A stretch of 64,000 bases of DNA from positions 38,393,127-38,457,126 of the forward strand of contig NC_080043.1 of NCBI RefSeq assembly GCF_012489685.1, given 5' to 3'. Below, piece by piece: positions 8,850 to 18,324 of the stretch (its first letter is position 1; every line of letters begins with the position of its first letter). The notes beneath the pieces are model-generated. The model had not been told where the DNA came from. It ran no database searches and worked only from the letters and a program-made list of their open reading frames with translations. The position numbers and the translations under genes were made by a program. The stretch is from Lotus japonicus. Lineage: Eukaryota > Streptophyta > Magnoliopsida > Fabales > Fabaceae.

Positions 8850-10209
8850 CATCAAAAGAAGGAGAGTCCACCTAGGACTATAACTTAGGGCTGCTTGGGA
8901 GACAACCCAAGTCTTGTTTTATTTTGCTTGTTTGTTTGTTGCATTTTGCAGGGAATGAGAGCCTGAATTCTGGAGTAGGAGGTGTGTCTAAGGCCTCCAT
9001 GGTAACTTGCAAAGGAGGTTGACTCTTTCCCTTAGTTTACCTCATGCATTTTTTGCATATTTTTCTTTTGTAGCTTTTATTTTTCTTTTAATCATGCATT
9101 GTTTTGTTAGAGTCGTTTTTGGGTCTTTACTTCCCTATACTCACATGTTGTTGCCCGCAAGTTTTGCTCTCTAACTTGTGCTGTTTTTGAAAATGTTTTT
9201 GTGAATACTTGTGTTGTCTCTTGGGGATGAGTGATTGCATGCTTTGGGGAAGAGAGGAGGAGACTTCGGTCTTCCGAGTGTTTCTTGAGGATAGAGTTGG
9301 TGTGAGTCCATAAGGGTCCATCTTTGACCCTTCACCATAAAATTTCCCTGGAGGATCCTGACTCACTCGTACTTCTTGGTTCTGTATTGATTTCACTCTT
9401 TGCATGCTTTGTGAAACTTGCACAATTCTTGAGACCTGTAGGTTTTTGAGCTTCAGAGTTTGTTGGCTTAAACATTTGTCCCTAGTTGTCCCTTTTGAGC
9501 CTATTGAAGATTTCTTTGTTAGCTATATGATTGGGATGGATGATAGGTTGGATTTTGGGGAGTGTTGGTCCTTGCATTGTGTTGGAGCTAGTAATTGAAG
9601 TCGGGAATGTCTCTTGCCCCAAATGTAAAAAAAAGCAGAAAAAGAAAAAGAGAAAAAAAAAAGACTCCTAATCAAGTTGGAGTTGAAAAAAAGAAAAAAT
9701 AGAAGAAAAGAAAGTTGAAAAAGGGGTCAAGAGACTTGTGCTTAAAAAGTTTGTTGATAAAGCTCCGGGGTTACTAATAGGACCACACTCAAGATGCTTG
9801 AAGCTTTAGCCTTCCTTAGGGACCAACCACCTTGTACTTCACCAAGCCAACATTTCAACCCCTTGAAAGTCTCTTTGAATTTGTGCATGTTTGATCTCTG
9901 TTGCTCTTGAGTGAATGATATCCAGGACCTATGGACTACTTGTGTGCTCAGTGCACTTAATATATATCTCATCCTAGGAATTTTAGATCTATATGCTTCT
10001 CATGATGGACTCTACACTCTCCTTTATCTAAAAGTTGCATGAAGTGGATTGTTGTGTCTTTCTTTTGGAACCAGCTGTAGTTGCTAAATCCTCCGGTTTT
10101 CTTTTAAGTATTCCTTGTTGAGAGCACCTGTTTGGGAGCATTTCTTGCGCTTGAGGGCAAGCGAGTGTTTTTTACGCTCGAGGGCGAGCTGTCGTTGAGT
10201 ATAGTGGTG
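8850..10209 (+). other. Non-coding 3' region of Athila-like element
   Basis: No credible ORF is seen. A short hairpin, CTTGGG...CCCAAG (8894-8911), follows the stop codon. An A/G-rich purine tract spans about 9625-9735. No clear polypurine tract abuts the 3' LTR at 10210; the preceding bases are GAGTATAGTGG. An env-like gene, found in full-length Athila elements, is not recognisable. Confidence 0.6.
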
Positions 10210-10572
10210 TGATGACCCTAGTTTAGTAGTGTTTTTAGGGTCATTTCTTAGTTTGTTTTGAGTCTTTTTGTTGAGTCTCATGTAGTGTTTCATGCATTCT
10301 CATGCATTTTTATCTTTATTTGTGTTTCTACTTTGTTTTGGTAATTTCATAGTTTTATAGGGACCTTTCATGCATTTTAAGTAAGTTTAGGACTTGCATA
10401 TATTTTCTACTTGAATTGAGGGTCTTTTGTGCTAATAATCTCTTGGAGTTCCTACATATTTTTCCTTGCTTTGTTCCTAAGTAATCAGGTCTGAATCTGC
10501 TGAAGAAAAAAGGTCAAGAGGCTTGGAGAATTGAAGGGAGACATAAAGAGGAGTTAAGAAGAAGGTCAAGAA

Positions 10573-10770
10573 CCTTTCTAGCATGTAGAGAGCGCTCAGG
10601 CGCTCGTGTTGAGCGCCTGAGCGCCAATTGGATCTATGTTTACAAGATGCTAGAAAGGAATTGGCGCCTGAGCGCTCCTAATTGAGCGCCTGAGCGCCAA
10701 TTACTTCCAGAGAGCATGTTTTCAGCTTGGAATTGGCGCTCAGGCGTGCTTAATTGGCGTCTGAGCGCCC
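10573..10770. repeat. GCGCTCAGGCG inverted-repeat cluster, 3' LTR copy
   Basis: This is the counterpart of 5246-5442, with a few substitutions (GAGCGCTTGAG in the 5' LTR against GAGCGCCTGAG here), and again lies just upstream of TATAAATA at 10789. Confidence 0.85.
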
Positions 10771-11156
10771 AGACTCGACCTGTTTGCCTATAAATAGGCT
10801 TTTTGTCATTTCTTTTGTAACTTTTGTCATTTCTATACATTCCTAAATAAGTTAGAAGTAGGGTTAGGCTCTGGAGCTTGAGGAGAAGCATTCTCCAAGT
10901 TCAAGTTCCAGGTTTTATCCTTCTTTTCTTGTATGGATTCTATAGCCATGCTTGGCTAAAACCCTTTTTGCTTTGGGTTCTTTGTAAGACTTTGAATGTT
11001 TTAGCTATCAATCATTTTCTATTCATGATGTTCTGAGTAAACCCTTGAATCTCACTTCTATGCTTTATCTTTCAAGCTTGAATGCATGCTAGCTTTTTAC
11101 TTTTCTATAATCATAACGATAGTTTGTTATAGAATTGGGACTTGTTGTGAGATTAC

Positions 11157-11325
11157 TGTTGGATTTTTTAATCCAGCGTCACCCTTAGGATTCGATGGGC
11201 TTAACATCCCACCCCATGGCGCTTAACATCGCAGCCCCTTGAGGACTCTGTGCTATAAGGAAATAAAGTTGCACCCTCACTAACAGCAATTGCTTTTGGC
11301 GTAGTGGTAAGCGCTTGATCCAATA
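11157..11325 (+). repeat. TRIM left terminal repeat
   Basis: This 169-bp repeat begins TGTTGGAT and ends GATCCAATA; its terminal 8-mers are near-perfect inverted repeats. Its last 30 bp contain an A-box-like sequence. Confidence 0.92.
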
Positions 11326-11359
11326 AGTGGTATCAGAGCAAGGTCATGGGTTCGAATCC
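11297..11359 (+). promoter_or_regulatory. tRNA-like Pol III A and B boxes across the LTR/PBS junction
   Basis: TGGCGTAGTGG (11297-11307) fits the A-box consensus TRGCNNAGTGG, and GGTTCGAATCC (11349-11359) is a perfect B box. They are 41 bp apart, within the range of real tRNA genes. The A box is in the terminal repeat and the B box in the 58-bp interior. The stretch therefore resembles a tRNA gene body with the priming site in place of the anticodon arm. Activity is not shown. Confidence 0.6.
11328..11339 (+). promoter_or_regulatory. TRIM primer-binding site (tRNA-iMet)
   Basis: TGGTATCAGAGC lies two bases after the left terminal repeat. It is the classical plant initiator-Met priming sequence. 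Confidence 0.9.
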
Positions 11360-11383
11360 CCCGGCTAACACTGGGGGGGAGAT

Positions 11384-11552
11384 TGTTGGATTTATTAATC
11401 CAGCGTCACCCTTAGGATTCGATGGGCTTAACATCCCACCCCATGGCGCTTAACATCGCAGCCCCTTGAGGACTCTGTGCTATAAGGAAATAAAGTTGCA
11501 CCCTCACTAACAGCAATTGCTTTTGGCGTAGTGGTAAGCGCTTGATCCAATA
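11384..11552 (+). repeat. TRIM right terminal repeat
   Basis: This repeat matches the left one over 169 bp and follows a G-rich polypurine tract ending GGGGGGGAGAT. Confidence 0.92.
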
Positions 11553-12001
11553 ATTACCTCTTCTATACTTGCTGCTAGGAATAGAGGAAGGGTTGAGGTT
11601 TGTTGGCCTGAATTGTATGCTTAGTGCTTCTAACAAATGTTTAGGTTATCAAGGAATTGAATCTATCTTTTGATTAGAAAGGGTTTTTTTTACGAGGCAT
11701 CGATAGATGACTATCTAGGCTAGAACATCAAGGAGAGACTCAGGATTAATTGAATAGGAAGGTTTGCTAAAACTGAATTTGTTGAGCAAGAACCCAAGGC
11801 AATCTCATCTCTGAATTTCAATCGCTTTTTTACTTGATCACTTGTCTTTTTACAAACTCAAGAAACAACCAATCATTAAAACTGAATTTTATTTGCTTTC
11901 CAACCTTGAACTTGATTCTTAAACCGAATTCGCATTCCAATTCCCTGTGGTTCGATAAATTAAAACCGGGTAGATTCTGTACACTTGCAGAAGAACCAAC
12001 A

Positions 12002-12949
12002 ACGGACAAGGATTTGATGCCATACACAGGAAACCTGGTAGGTTTCTCGGGAAAGCAGGTTCAGGTACGCGACTATGTGGAGTTGGACACAGTTTTTGGA
12101 GTGGGCGAGGACGCCGAGCTCTTAAGGATAAGGTATCTGGTCCTACGGGTTGCAGCAGTTTATAACGTAATCATAGGACGAAACACTTTAAATCGCCTCC
12201 ATGCAGTGATATCCACGGCCCACCTCGCGACAAAGTATCCACTGCTCTGCGGAAGGATAGGAAAAATAGCGGTAGATCAAGAAGGGGCGAGGAAGTGCTA
12301 TTGCAGTAGCCTTAACTTGTATGGTAAGAGAGGAGCCGGCGACGGACACAGGTGTCATGAGGTTGAGGTAGCTGAAGGCGGGCAAGAGCGTCCGGCTACA
12401 CAGAGCCAGAGCGACACGGGCAAACGAGAAAGGCAGGTCAGCAAAAAGGCGAATAAGACGAAGAAAGAGGGAAGTCAGGGCGAGGGAGCCTGGAAGGCAG
12501 GGCAAGGCAGATCCTTTACTCGTACAGATAGCGAGCGGTATGGAGAGAGCTGGGACATGGATGCAACCAGTAGAGGCGTGCTGGCGATTGAGCCTAGGCT
12601 CACCCATGATCTGGAACGGCGCCTGAGTAAGTTGGTAGAGGACAACATTGACCTCTTTAGCTGGAAACAAAAGGAAACTACTTCTAGGGGGTTGTCCACA
12701 TTTAGCCCGCCCGCGCAGAAGGAAGAAGAGAGGGGAGAAGGGGCGGAGTTCAAGGCAGGAAAAAGGGAAATTTGCCGGCGAACTGAGGCTGTGGGAAAGA
12801 GAGAGGCAGAAGGAAAGGATAGTCAATGGCAGTGTTGTCAGGAAAAGAGGAAATGCGAACAACTAGACGATAGGAGTGAGATGCCAATGAAGTCAGCCCG
12901 GCGCACTGAGCAGGGTGACGAGGATGGAATACTGGGTGCGATACTCTGA
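12002..12949 (+). pseudogene. Element 1 protease 3' part and RT-start remnant
   Basis: The frame resumes after the nested element with KDLMPYTGNLVGFSGKQVQV and the flap/ILG-equivalent YNVIIGRNTLNRLHAVISTA, as in other plant gypsy proteases. A charged K/E/R-rich linker follows, then IEPRLTHDLERRLSKLVEDN and DLFSWK, which resembles the segment just before the RT fingers. The RT catalytic core never appears and the frame ends at 12949. Element 2 shows the same remnant (EPRLTVSQERHLEKLVEDNF), so the loss predates both insertions. Confidence 0.75.
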
Positions 12950-13650
12950 TCGAGGGAACAGTCACAAAGCGGGGATATGGCGAGGAAGCAACAAAAAAGC
13001 TAGGACTAAAAATAAAGATGCACTCTTTTTCTCCAACACGGGAGTTTTTTAACGAGGCATCCCTCGATGTAAAAATTTATACAAATCAAATACAAAAGGA
13101 TATTCTCAACAATACTCCTAATTATTAAACTGAGACGACAGCCTGGTGGGAAAAATTCCCTGAAGGTGGCGATCCCAACACGACCTTGATGTCTGGGGAT
13201 CGCTCCAGAAAGTCCGGCGCTGACCGTAGCCCCTGCTGGCGACGTGTGCGGATAAGCTTCTTATCCAAAGAACCTCCCCGAAATATGGGCGAGTCAAGTC
13301 TTCCAGAAACGCGGGCGAGCATTTTTAACTAGGCTGAAAGTCTCGGGCAACCTATATGGCCATTGGGCCCCAAGAAACTATAAGACCCCACCTAATAAGG
13401 CTGGAGGGGCCACACGTGCTCTTACGGGAAATATGCGTGTGAACAAAAGCCTCGGTCCAATACCGAGCGAAAGTCCTAGTTATACATGGCACACTCTCAA
13501 AGCTTTAGGCACTGAACGAGGAAATAAAAGCCCAGGCGGCCCGCTCGCCCTGCCCATTTATCTATTCACCCGTTTTCATTTTTCCGTTCATTATTTACCT
13601 GCTCGCATTCATATCAACATACATCTAGAGGCATTTATAAAAAAAACTCT
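12950..13650. other. Convergent spacer of element 1
   Basis: No ORF with a recognisable product is seen. Much of it (about 13010-13400) is shared with the inverted region 46010-46500 of element 2, including CGAGGCATCCCTC and TATATGGCCATTGGG. It separates the sense gag-protease half from the antisense gene half. Confidence 0.6.
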
Positions 13651-13656
13651 TTTATT
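13651..13656 (-). terminator. Poly(A) signal of small antisense gene
   Basis: On the minus strand AATAAA occurs in GAATAAAAGAG about 120 bp after the stop of the 96-residue ORF, in an AT-rich context preceded by GATGTAATAAG. This fits a plant near-upstream element. Confidence 0.45.
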
Positions 13657-13775
13657 CATATTATTCTTATTACATCTTAAAACGGATGATTTTTTCTCAT
13701 AATCCTACATTGACGACGAAACTCTGTTTTCTCAAGCTCTAGGCGATGCCACTTGTAATCCAACTGGATCAAACT

Positions 13776-14066
13776 CTAACGAACCTCCTGCCTCTCAGGA
13801 CTCTCCACCGCAGCCTTCAGTGAAGCCTCCACCACTCGAATATCGGCATAATTGTCTAGCTCCCGCTGGAACAAATCCTGGAGCTCCTCCACAAATGCAA
13901 GGAACCCTCTGAGTTTGTTGTCCATCTCGAGGCTTAGACCCATGCCCAACAACCGATTGGTCAGTTGGTAGACGCTAGGATCTTCTGGATGCCTAACGTT
14001 GATATAGAGGTCCTCATCAAAAGCTTTCTTCCTGAGCTCGCTAATACAACTTTCGAAGGATGCCAT
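13776..14066 (-). CDS. Small antisense ORF of Tat-like element (96 aa, unknown function)
   Basis: ATG at 14066 opens an uninterrupted 96-residue frame with MASFESCISELRKKAFDEDL, RHPEDPSVYQLTNRLLGMGL and ELQDLFQRELDNYADIRVV. It is acidic and mostly helical-looking, with no membrane segment or known motif. A TATA box lies 58 bp upstream of the ATG and a poly(A) signal about 120 bp downstream, so it looks like a complete small transcription unit running against the retrotransposon. I see no counterpart in the matching region of element 2 (45736-46400). I recall similar hypothetical proteins in legume repeats but know no function. Confidence 0.6.
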   Translation of the reverse strand: MASFESCISELRKKAFDEDLYINVRHPEDPSVYQLTNRLLGMGLSLEMDNKLRGFLAFVEELQDLFQRELDNYADIRVVEASLKAAVESPERQEVR

Positions 14067-14123
14067 TGTGATGTTTGAATTAGGAAACAGATGAGATGTG
14101 AAGACTGGTATGAGTTAACGACC

Positions 14124-14130
14124 ATTTATA
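14124..14130 (-). promoter_or_regulatory. TATA box for the small antisense ORF
   Basis: The minus strand reads TAGTGTATAAATGGTCG. A start site about 30 bp downstream would leave a short A/C/T-rich leader ending AAACATCACA before the ATG. Confidence 0.55.
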
Positions 14131-14399
14131 CACTAAGTTCAGTCTCCAGGAGTTATTGCCAAAGCGGTTTCTCGAGGAGTTTTTCCTTGGAAAATGATGC
14201 AACTCGCAATAAAGTCATAAGTATTCCTGGTCGGTGGTCAATGGTAACCCTCCGTTGGAATCTGGGGAAGAGGCGTTTAAGGTGCAAGGGTTAGGACTCT
14301 ATAGGAAGGAAGACTCGCATGGTTCACAGCCTAGGACTCTGCGGTGCAAATGCCCAAAGCTTGTGGCAGGAACGGCGTCAGCGGAGAAGGAAGGCGAAA

Positions 14400-16291
14400 C
14401 GCTTGGCGACAAAGCCTGGGGGATCGTCGATACCAACCAACCCAATGAGAGTAACCTTCTTGAATGCTCCCATTTGGTGAAGATCGATCTGGGGATAGAG
14501 GGTCTAGACTTGGGCTTTGGCGAGGAAAAAGACACGGCCGCGCTAAAAAACGGCGGAAGTAGCGGCGTCTGACTTCATTCTTTCCTCTAAGGCCTTCGCG
14601 TCGAGCTGAGCTTGTGTCTTCATCGTGGATAAAGCTTCATCCTTCTTCGCCAGTTCAGCACGAAGGTGTTCGAGTTCAGTCTCCATTGAAGAAAGGGCTT
14701 GATCCTTGGAGGCCACCAAATCCACTTTTGCTTCGGATTCCTCCTGAGCCTCCTGCTGAAGCTTCGGAAGGGCCTTCTCCAAATAAGAGATTCTTCTATC
14801 TCGGAATTCCAGGCTGACCTCAGCACGGCTAGTTTGTTCGGCCAACTCTTTGGCAAATGAGGTTTCTTTGGCATTGAGTTGGGTGAGGAACGCCTTACGC
14901 TCCTCAACAAATCCAGCGTTGAGGGAGCGGAGGCGAGCCACCTCTGATCGCAACACCTCGGCATCCTGGGCGGACCGCTTATAATGATGAAAAACGTGAA
15001 GCGCCGTCGCCAATGCGCCTTCTGAAACCCAGTCCAAGCCTTGCTGCTTGACCACTTCATCCATCCTCGCAGTTTGCACTGACGTCAGGGACAGAGAATA
15101 TGGAGGCTCTCGATTTGCAAAGCCCTGGGACGGGGCTGGGCTATGACTGGGCGATGAAGCGCTAGCAAATGACATTGAGTTTTGACCAGGAGGTGGTAGG
15201 GTAACTTTCGCACTGGAGGGAGGTTGGTCGACGGAACCGCCCTGGGCGCGAGGCGAGGAAACCTGAGCCACCAGTGAAGGCTCACCGGGCTGGTTCGACT
15301 TGGGAGTCTCCTCAGACTCATAAAAAGCTGCGGAGATGATAGGAGTTTTTTCCCCGCCGGAAGATGATGTAGCAGCCACGGAGTGCGGTCTCTTTGGGGA
15401 AGGGCGGGGGGCCTCCTCGTCGAGAGGCCTCTTCCCACTCACTTTTGACAAGGACGTTTTGTCGCCCTTCAGGTTAATTCGGGGGGGGGGGATGAGACGT
15501 TTCCTTTCTTCTCAAAGGCGGTTAGAAGGCCCTCGCTAGCTTGGTGTATTTTTCCTGAAGCAAAGAGCGGTGAGGGTAAGCTAGCAGAAAGCGGGAAAGA
15601 CAGAGTAAGTAGTGAGAAAGGATTTACCGATTACACGAGTGCAGTCTAAAACCGGGAGTCTAGCCAGGAAGCTGATGACAGCTTTGTCCTCAGGGGTTAA
15701 GGAATCTTCAGGTGAGTCAATTACTTGGAGCACCTCTTGGGTCCAATAGAGGGGGAATCGGGCGGTGCCGTCCCTATGGGTAAAACCCGCAGGATACTCA
15801 TGGGACACCATGGCCCTGAAGAACTTCCGAGCCAAATCGAGGGTAATGTTGGGCCAAAAAGGGTTGAAGCGCTGACGTCCGGGTCTAGCTTCCAGGGAAA
15901 CTCAATTACGTGGCGGCGACGGCTAGGCGGACACGCGATAGAAATAGAAGAAGTGGGAGGGTTCAGGCTCTTGCTGAATCACGTCTCAGAGGATTTCAAA
16001 GCATCGTAGGAAAGCCCAACTGTTAGGGTGAAGTTGGTTGGGAGCGACATTGATGCTATGAAGCACGGAGCATATGAAGGGGGAAAAGGGAAACCTAATT
16101 CCCAAACTTATGAACATGTATCCATACGCATAGAAGAAATGGGGGACACCCACGTGGTTTTCTTGGGGACGGAGCCAAGGACGTTCGGCGGTTGTGCACA
16201 CGCCGTAAAGCATAAGGTTGTCAAGAGGTTTCTCATGACAAAACCCACCGGATTCCGAAGAAATTTCGCAAATGGATGACCACTGATCCAA
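14400..16291 (-). pseudogene. Antisense ORF (aORF) of element 1, degenerate
   Basis: Read on the minus strand, the pieces align in order with the better preserved aORF of element 2. PHFFYAYGYMFISLGIRFPF and SINVAPNQLHPNSWAFLRCF (16290-15986) match the plant 'putative gypsy-type transposon' domain (Pfam Transposase_28). FPLYWTQEVLQVIDSPEDSL...DEDKA-like sequence follows at 15835-15581. A Pro/Ser-rich linker and a long coiled coil (VLRSEVARLRSLNAGFVEER onward, 15451-14543) come next. The final block FKKVTLIGLVGIDDPPGF near 14500 matches FKKVTPQGLVGPDDPPGF of element 2. Several stops and frameshifts break it. A GTAAAT...TTTGCTTCAG pair (about 15625-15550) could be an intron. Antisense extra ORFs of this kind are known from Tat-lineage elements; their function is unknown. 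Confidence 0.75.
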
Positions 16292-16507
16292 GCTAGATGG
16301 TTGGTTGGGCCGTGACGTCGCATTTGGGGTTGTTGGTACGGCGCTTCGGTGTCATTACGAAAAGGGGTATAAGAAGTAAGGGTCACTTTAACATTGTGAA
16401 GATCTGCCGGAAGGAAGGGCGGTGCGTGGGAAGCTATGAAAGTAAAAACAGTGGTTTGCAGAGGGAGATTCGCACGTCGTAGATTAAGGGATAAGTGGAA
16501 CAACGTC

Positions 16508-16515
16508 TTTATAAG
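16508..16515 (-). promoter_or_regulatory. Possible TATA box for the antisense ORF
   Basis: The minus strand reads TTGCTTATAAAGACG about 220 bp upstream of the first aORF block. It is well placed for an antisense transcript, but it is a single motif. Confidence 0.4.
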
Positions 16516-17085
16516 CAAAAGGTAATGATTAAGGGAAACGTGTGAAGGAACGTTGAGGGCAGTTGTTGAAAAATGTGGAGGAAAGGTGGAAGATCGTGCC
16601 CCGTAACAACGGGAGGAATGATTGCAGTTGCGGGATTTCGGGAAGTGGGAATGACTCAGTAAAGGGAAATTGCAAACGGCTAAAGATAGTTGGCCCAGTA
16701 TCCAAAACTGACAGACTTTTTGAGGATTTGAGGGGACGTTTCGGGGAAGCAGTTGAGATTTTGCAGACCTAAGCTGCCACGTGTTGAAGGCCCTGAGCGC
16801 ATCAAGGTCTCAGGATTTAGGACACATGTGTGGTCGCGACGGGGCGAACAAATCAAGCATCATCGCCACAAGCTTGCTTGTGGACTCGAGCCGCCAAGGG
16901 GGCGTGACGAGGCGTTCAACATTGTAGATTTTTAAGCTTTAAATTACCAAGCCATGTTGGCAATTGCTCTTCATTTCCGTACCTTATGTTTAGCATTAGT
17001 TAATTTCTTACGTTCATCACCTCGTCTCTTTTGTTTAAAGACACACTTAGCTCTCATGCTTCAAGCTCGGTGTCTTGTGGACTTG
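16516..17085. other. Element 1 3' untranslated region
   Basis: No coding signal is seen. The last 250 bp are shared, inverted, with 30053-30300 of element 2. No clear purine tract precedes the 3' LTR; the bases are GTCTTGTGGACTTG. Confidence 0.6.
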
Positions 17086-17405
17086 TGGACTGGGCGAAAC
17101 CCCAAGGTCCCTCGCCCAGGGGCGCTGGCCTAAGGCGAGGAGCGGACCAGGGACTTGGGCCTTCATGCCGGAGGCCCAACTGGCCCATTAGAATGAATTA
17201 GAGGCGCTAAGCCCAACTCCCCTGACTATAAATAGGGGAGGGATACCAATTGTAAAGGACTCTTAGCTCATTTGAGAAATAACAAACTTGAAATTCAGTG
17301 ACACTCTCTCTCTAAGCGGTTGCGCTCTCATTCTCTCTAGGAATCTCGCATCACGTTCCTTGCACCTTAGGTACTATACCTTATCTCAATGTTCATGAAG
17401 GAACA
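17086..17405 (+). repeat. Element 1 3' LTR
   Basis: This 320-bp repeat matches 2876-3195 with about a dozen differences and is followed by the TSD acaac at 17406-17410, after which the SAG101-like sequence resumes. Confidence 0.92.
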
Positions 17406-17410
17406 ACAAC

Positions 17411-17480
17411 TAACTTTGTTGTGGATGAATTAGAAATATTAAGCGAGTTTCAAAAAAATAATATTAAGCTGCATTAAGAT
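17411..17480 (-). pseudogene. SAG101-like exon b, upstream remainder
   Basis: TAACTTTGTTGTGGATGAAT continues the lipase exon interrupted at 2875; compare TAACTTGGTTGTTGATGAAT at 2001. A 23-bp A-rich insertion precedes the intron-like part. It is too short and damaged to encode anything alone. Confidence 0.65.
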
Positions 17481-17548
17481 TGTAAGTTATCTAAGGCATT
17501 GCTGGGAAAGAACAAGATTTGCTTAGAGAAATGCAGAAGATGTACATT

Positions 17549-17640
17549 GTTGACCTTAGATATGGAATGAACAATTTTAATTTTGAAAAATATCTTTCAA
17601 CAGCAGTAACTATTACATGAATTGACAAAGTTCTATAGAC
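17549..17640 (-). pseudogene. hAT transposase dimerisation fragment, copy C
   Basis: Nucleotides match copies A and B (GACCTTAGATATGG...CAGCAGTAAC...TTCTATAGAC), with indels that break the peptide frame. It is followed by a truncated CA tract and then copy D. Confidence 0.6.
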
Positions 17641-17693
17641 AATACACACGACACGCACGCGCACATGCCTTGAAAGATGCAGTAGATGTACAT

Positions 17694-17790
17694 TGTTGAC
17701 CTTAGATATGTATTGAACAATTTTAATTTTGAAAAACTTCTTTCAGCAGCACAACTATTACATGAATTGACAATAAAGTTCTGTAGACAA
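17694..17790 (-). pseudogene. hAT transposase dimerisation fragment, copy D
   Basis: The minus strand reads AAERSFSKLKLFNTYLRSTM, the best match here to the hAT consensus, with a frameshift before it. A CA microsatellite and a block similar to 2275-2350 follow, ending the array near 17900. Confidence 0.7.
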
Positions 17791-17799
17791 TACACATGC

Positions 17800-17831
17800 A
17801 TGCACGACATGCACGCACACACACACACATA
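17800..17831. repeat. CA microsatellite, array copy D
   Basis: A short (CA)n tract stands in the same place relative to the hAT fragment as the tracts at 1412 and 2212. Confidence 0.85.
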
Positions 17832-18324
17832 TGGAAAAAATCTACAGTTTTCGTATAACTCAATATTTCTATCAGAGTGTTAATTTATTTTGTTAACACT
17901 TAATCCATAAATTTTGCTTTTTAGAAAATATATAAGTTGAAGATAATAACTTTATGACATTTTTTCTAGATAAGCCAAATATCGCATTAAAAGGGAGTAC
18001 AAGGGGTACTCCAACCCTTAATACAAAAATAGACAAAACCCAAATAAAAACAAGCAAAGAAACACAATTAGAAGTCAAAACCCCACCCAGCAAAAGAAAG
18101 AAATAACTTAAACAATAGATAAATTGATACCCCCACCATCGTAGACAGTAGCCAAAAACACCAATCTTTCCCTAATACAACAACAACGTAGGCTTCAATC
18201 CTTTACCCCATTCAAAACACGCAAATGAGATATACCAGCACCAAGACAAAATCCAAACTAGACAGAGGCCTTTTCCAAAACGAAACATCCTTGCATATCC
18301 CACAGCAAATAAGCCTGCAAGTCA

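Larger units (their letters stand above)
11157..11552 (+). mobile_element. TRIM: 396-bp miniature LTR retrotransposon
   Basis: Two 169-bp terminal repeats (TGTTGGAT...ATCCAATA) enclose only 58 bp. That interior holds a methionine-tRNA-type priming site (TGGTATCAGAGC) and a purine tract (GGGGGGGAGAT). A perfect 5-bp TSD, attac, lies at 11152-11156 and 11553-11557. The terminal repeats differ at one visible base (TTTTTTAATCC against TTTATTAATCC). This is the defining structure of a terminal-repeat retrotransposon in miniature; it has no coding capacity. Both repeats end TA rather than CA. Confidence 0.93.
4882..12001 (+). mobile_element. Athila-like LTR retrotransposon, non-autonomous, nested in element 1
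   Basis: LTRs begin TGATGACCCTAG and end AACCAACA (4882-6271 and 10210-12001). The second is enlarged by a 396-bp TRIM plus its TSD; without it both are about 1.39 kb. The flanking 5-bp TSD is acaga at 4877-4881 and acgga at 12002-12006, with one substitution. The priming site TGGCGCCGTTGCCGGGG matches plant tRNA-Asp(GUC), the primer usually reported for Athila elements. The only ORF encodes Gag and protease plus an extra gag segment; reverse transcriptase and integrase are absent, so movement would require helper enzymes. LTR divergence by eye is about 1%. Confidence 0.88.
10210..12001 (+). repeat. 3' LTR of Athila-like element, split by a TRIM
   Basis: The LTR is collinear with 4882-6271 except for the insertion at 11157-11552 plus duplicated attac. 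It ends AACCAACA, after which the element 1 protease frame resumes. Confidence 0.9.
2876..17405 (+). mobile_element. Element 1: Tat-like Ty3/gypsy retrotransposon, non-autonomous
   Basis: Two 320-bp LTRs beginning TGGACTGGGCGAAACC and ending GAAGGAACA flank the element, and a perfect 5-bp TSD, acaac, lies at 2871-2875 and 17406-17410. Sense coding is gag (3339-4718) and aspartic protease, split by the nested element 4882-12001, then a short reverse-transcriptase start remnant. No RT core, RNase H or integrase is present. The right half carries antisense genes (13776-14066 and about 14400-16291). The two LTRs differ at roughly a dozen positions by eye (about 4%), so this is one of the older insertions here. 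Element 2 (29734-64000) is a second copy with the same layout. The Tat-lineage call rests on the antisense ORF and gag type and is an inference. Confidence 0.85.

Noticed and set aside
11290..11362. Possible tRNA gene
   Set aside because: A and B boxes are present, but there is no paired acceptor stem or anticodon arm. The stretch spans the end of a TRIM repeat and its priming site, so it is kept as a promoter-like feature only.
12188..12862. Long minus-strand open frame of 224 codons
   Set aside because: It is the shadow of the element 1 protease/linker frame on the plus strand. The plus strand aligns with element 2 protein and the minus strand has no domain.
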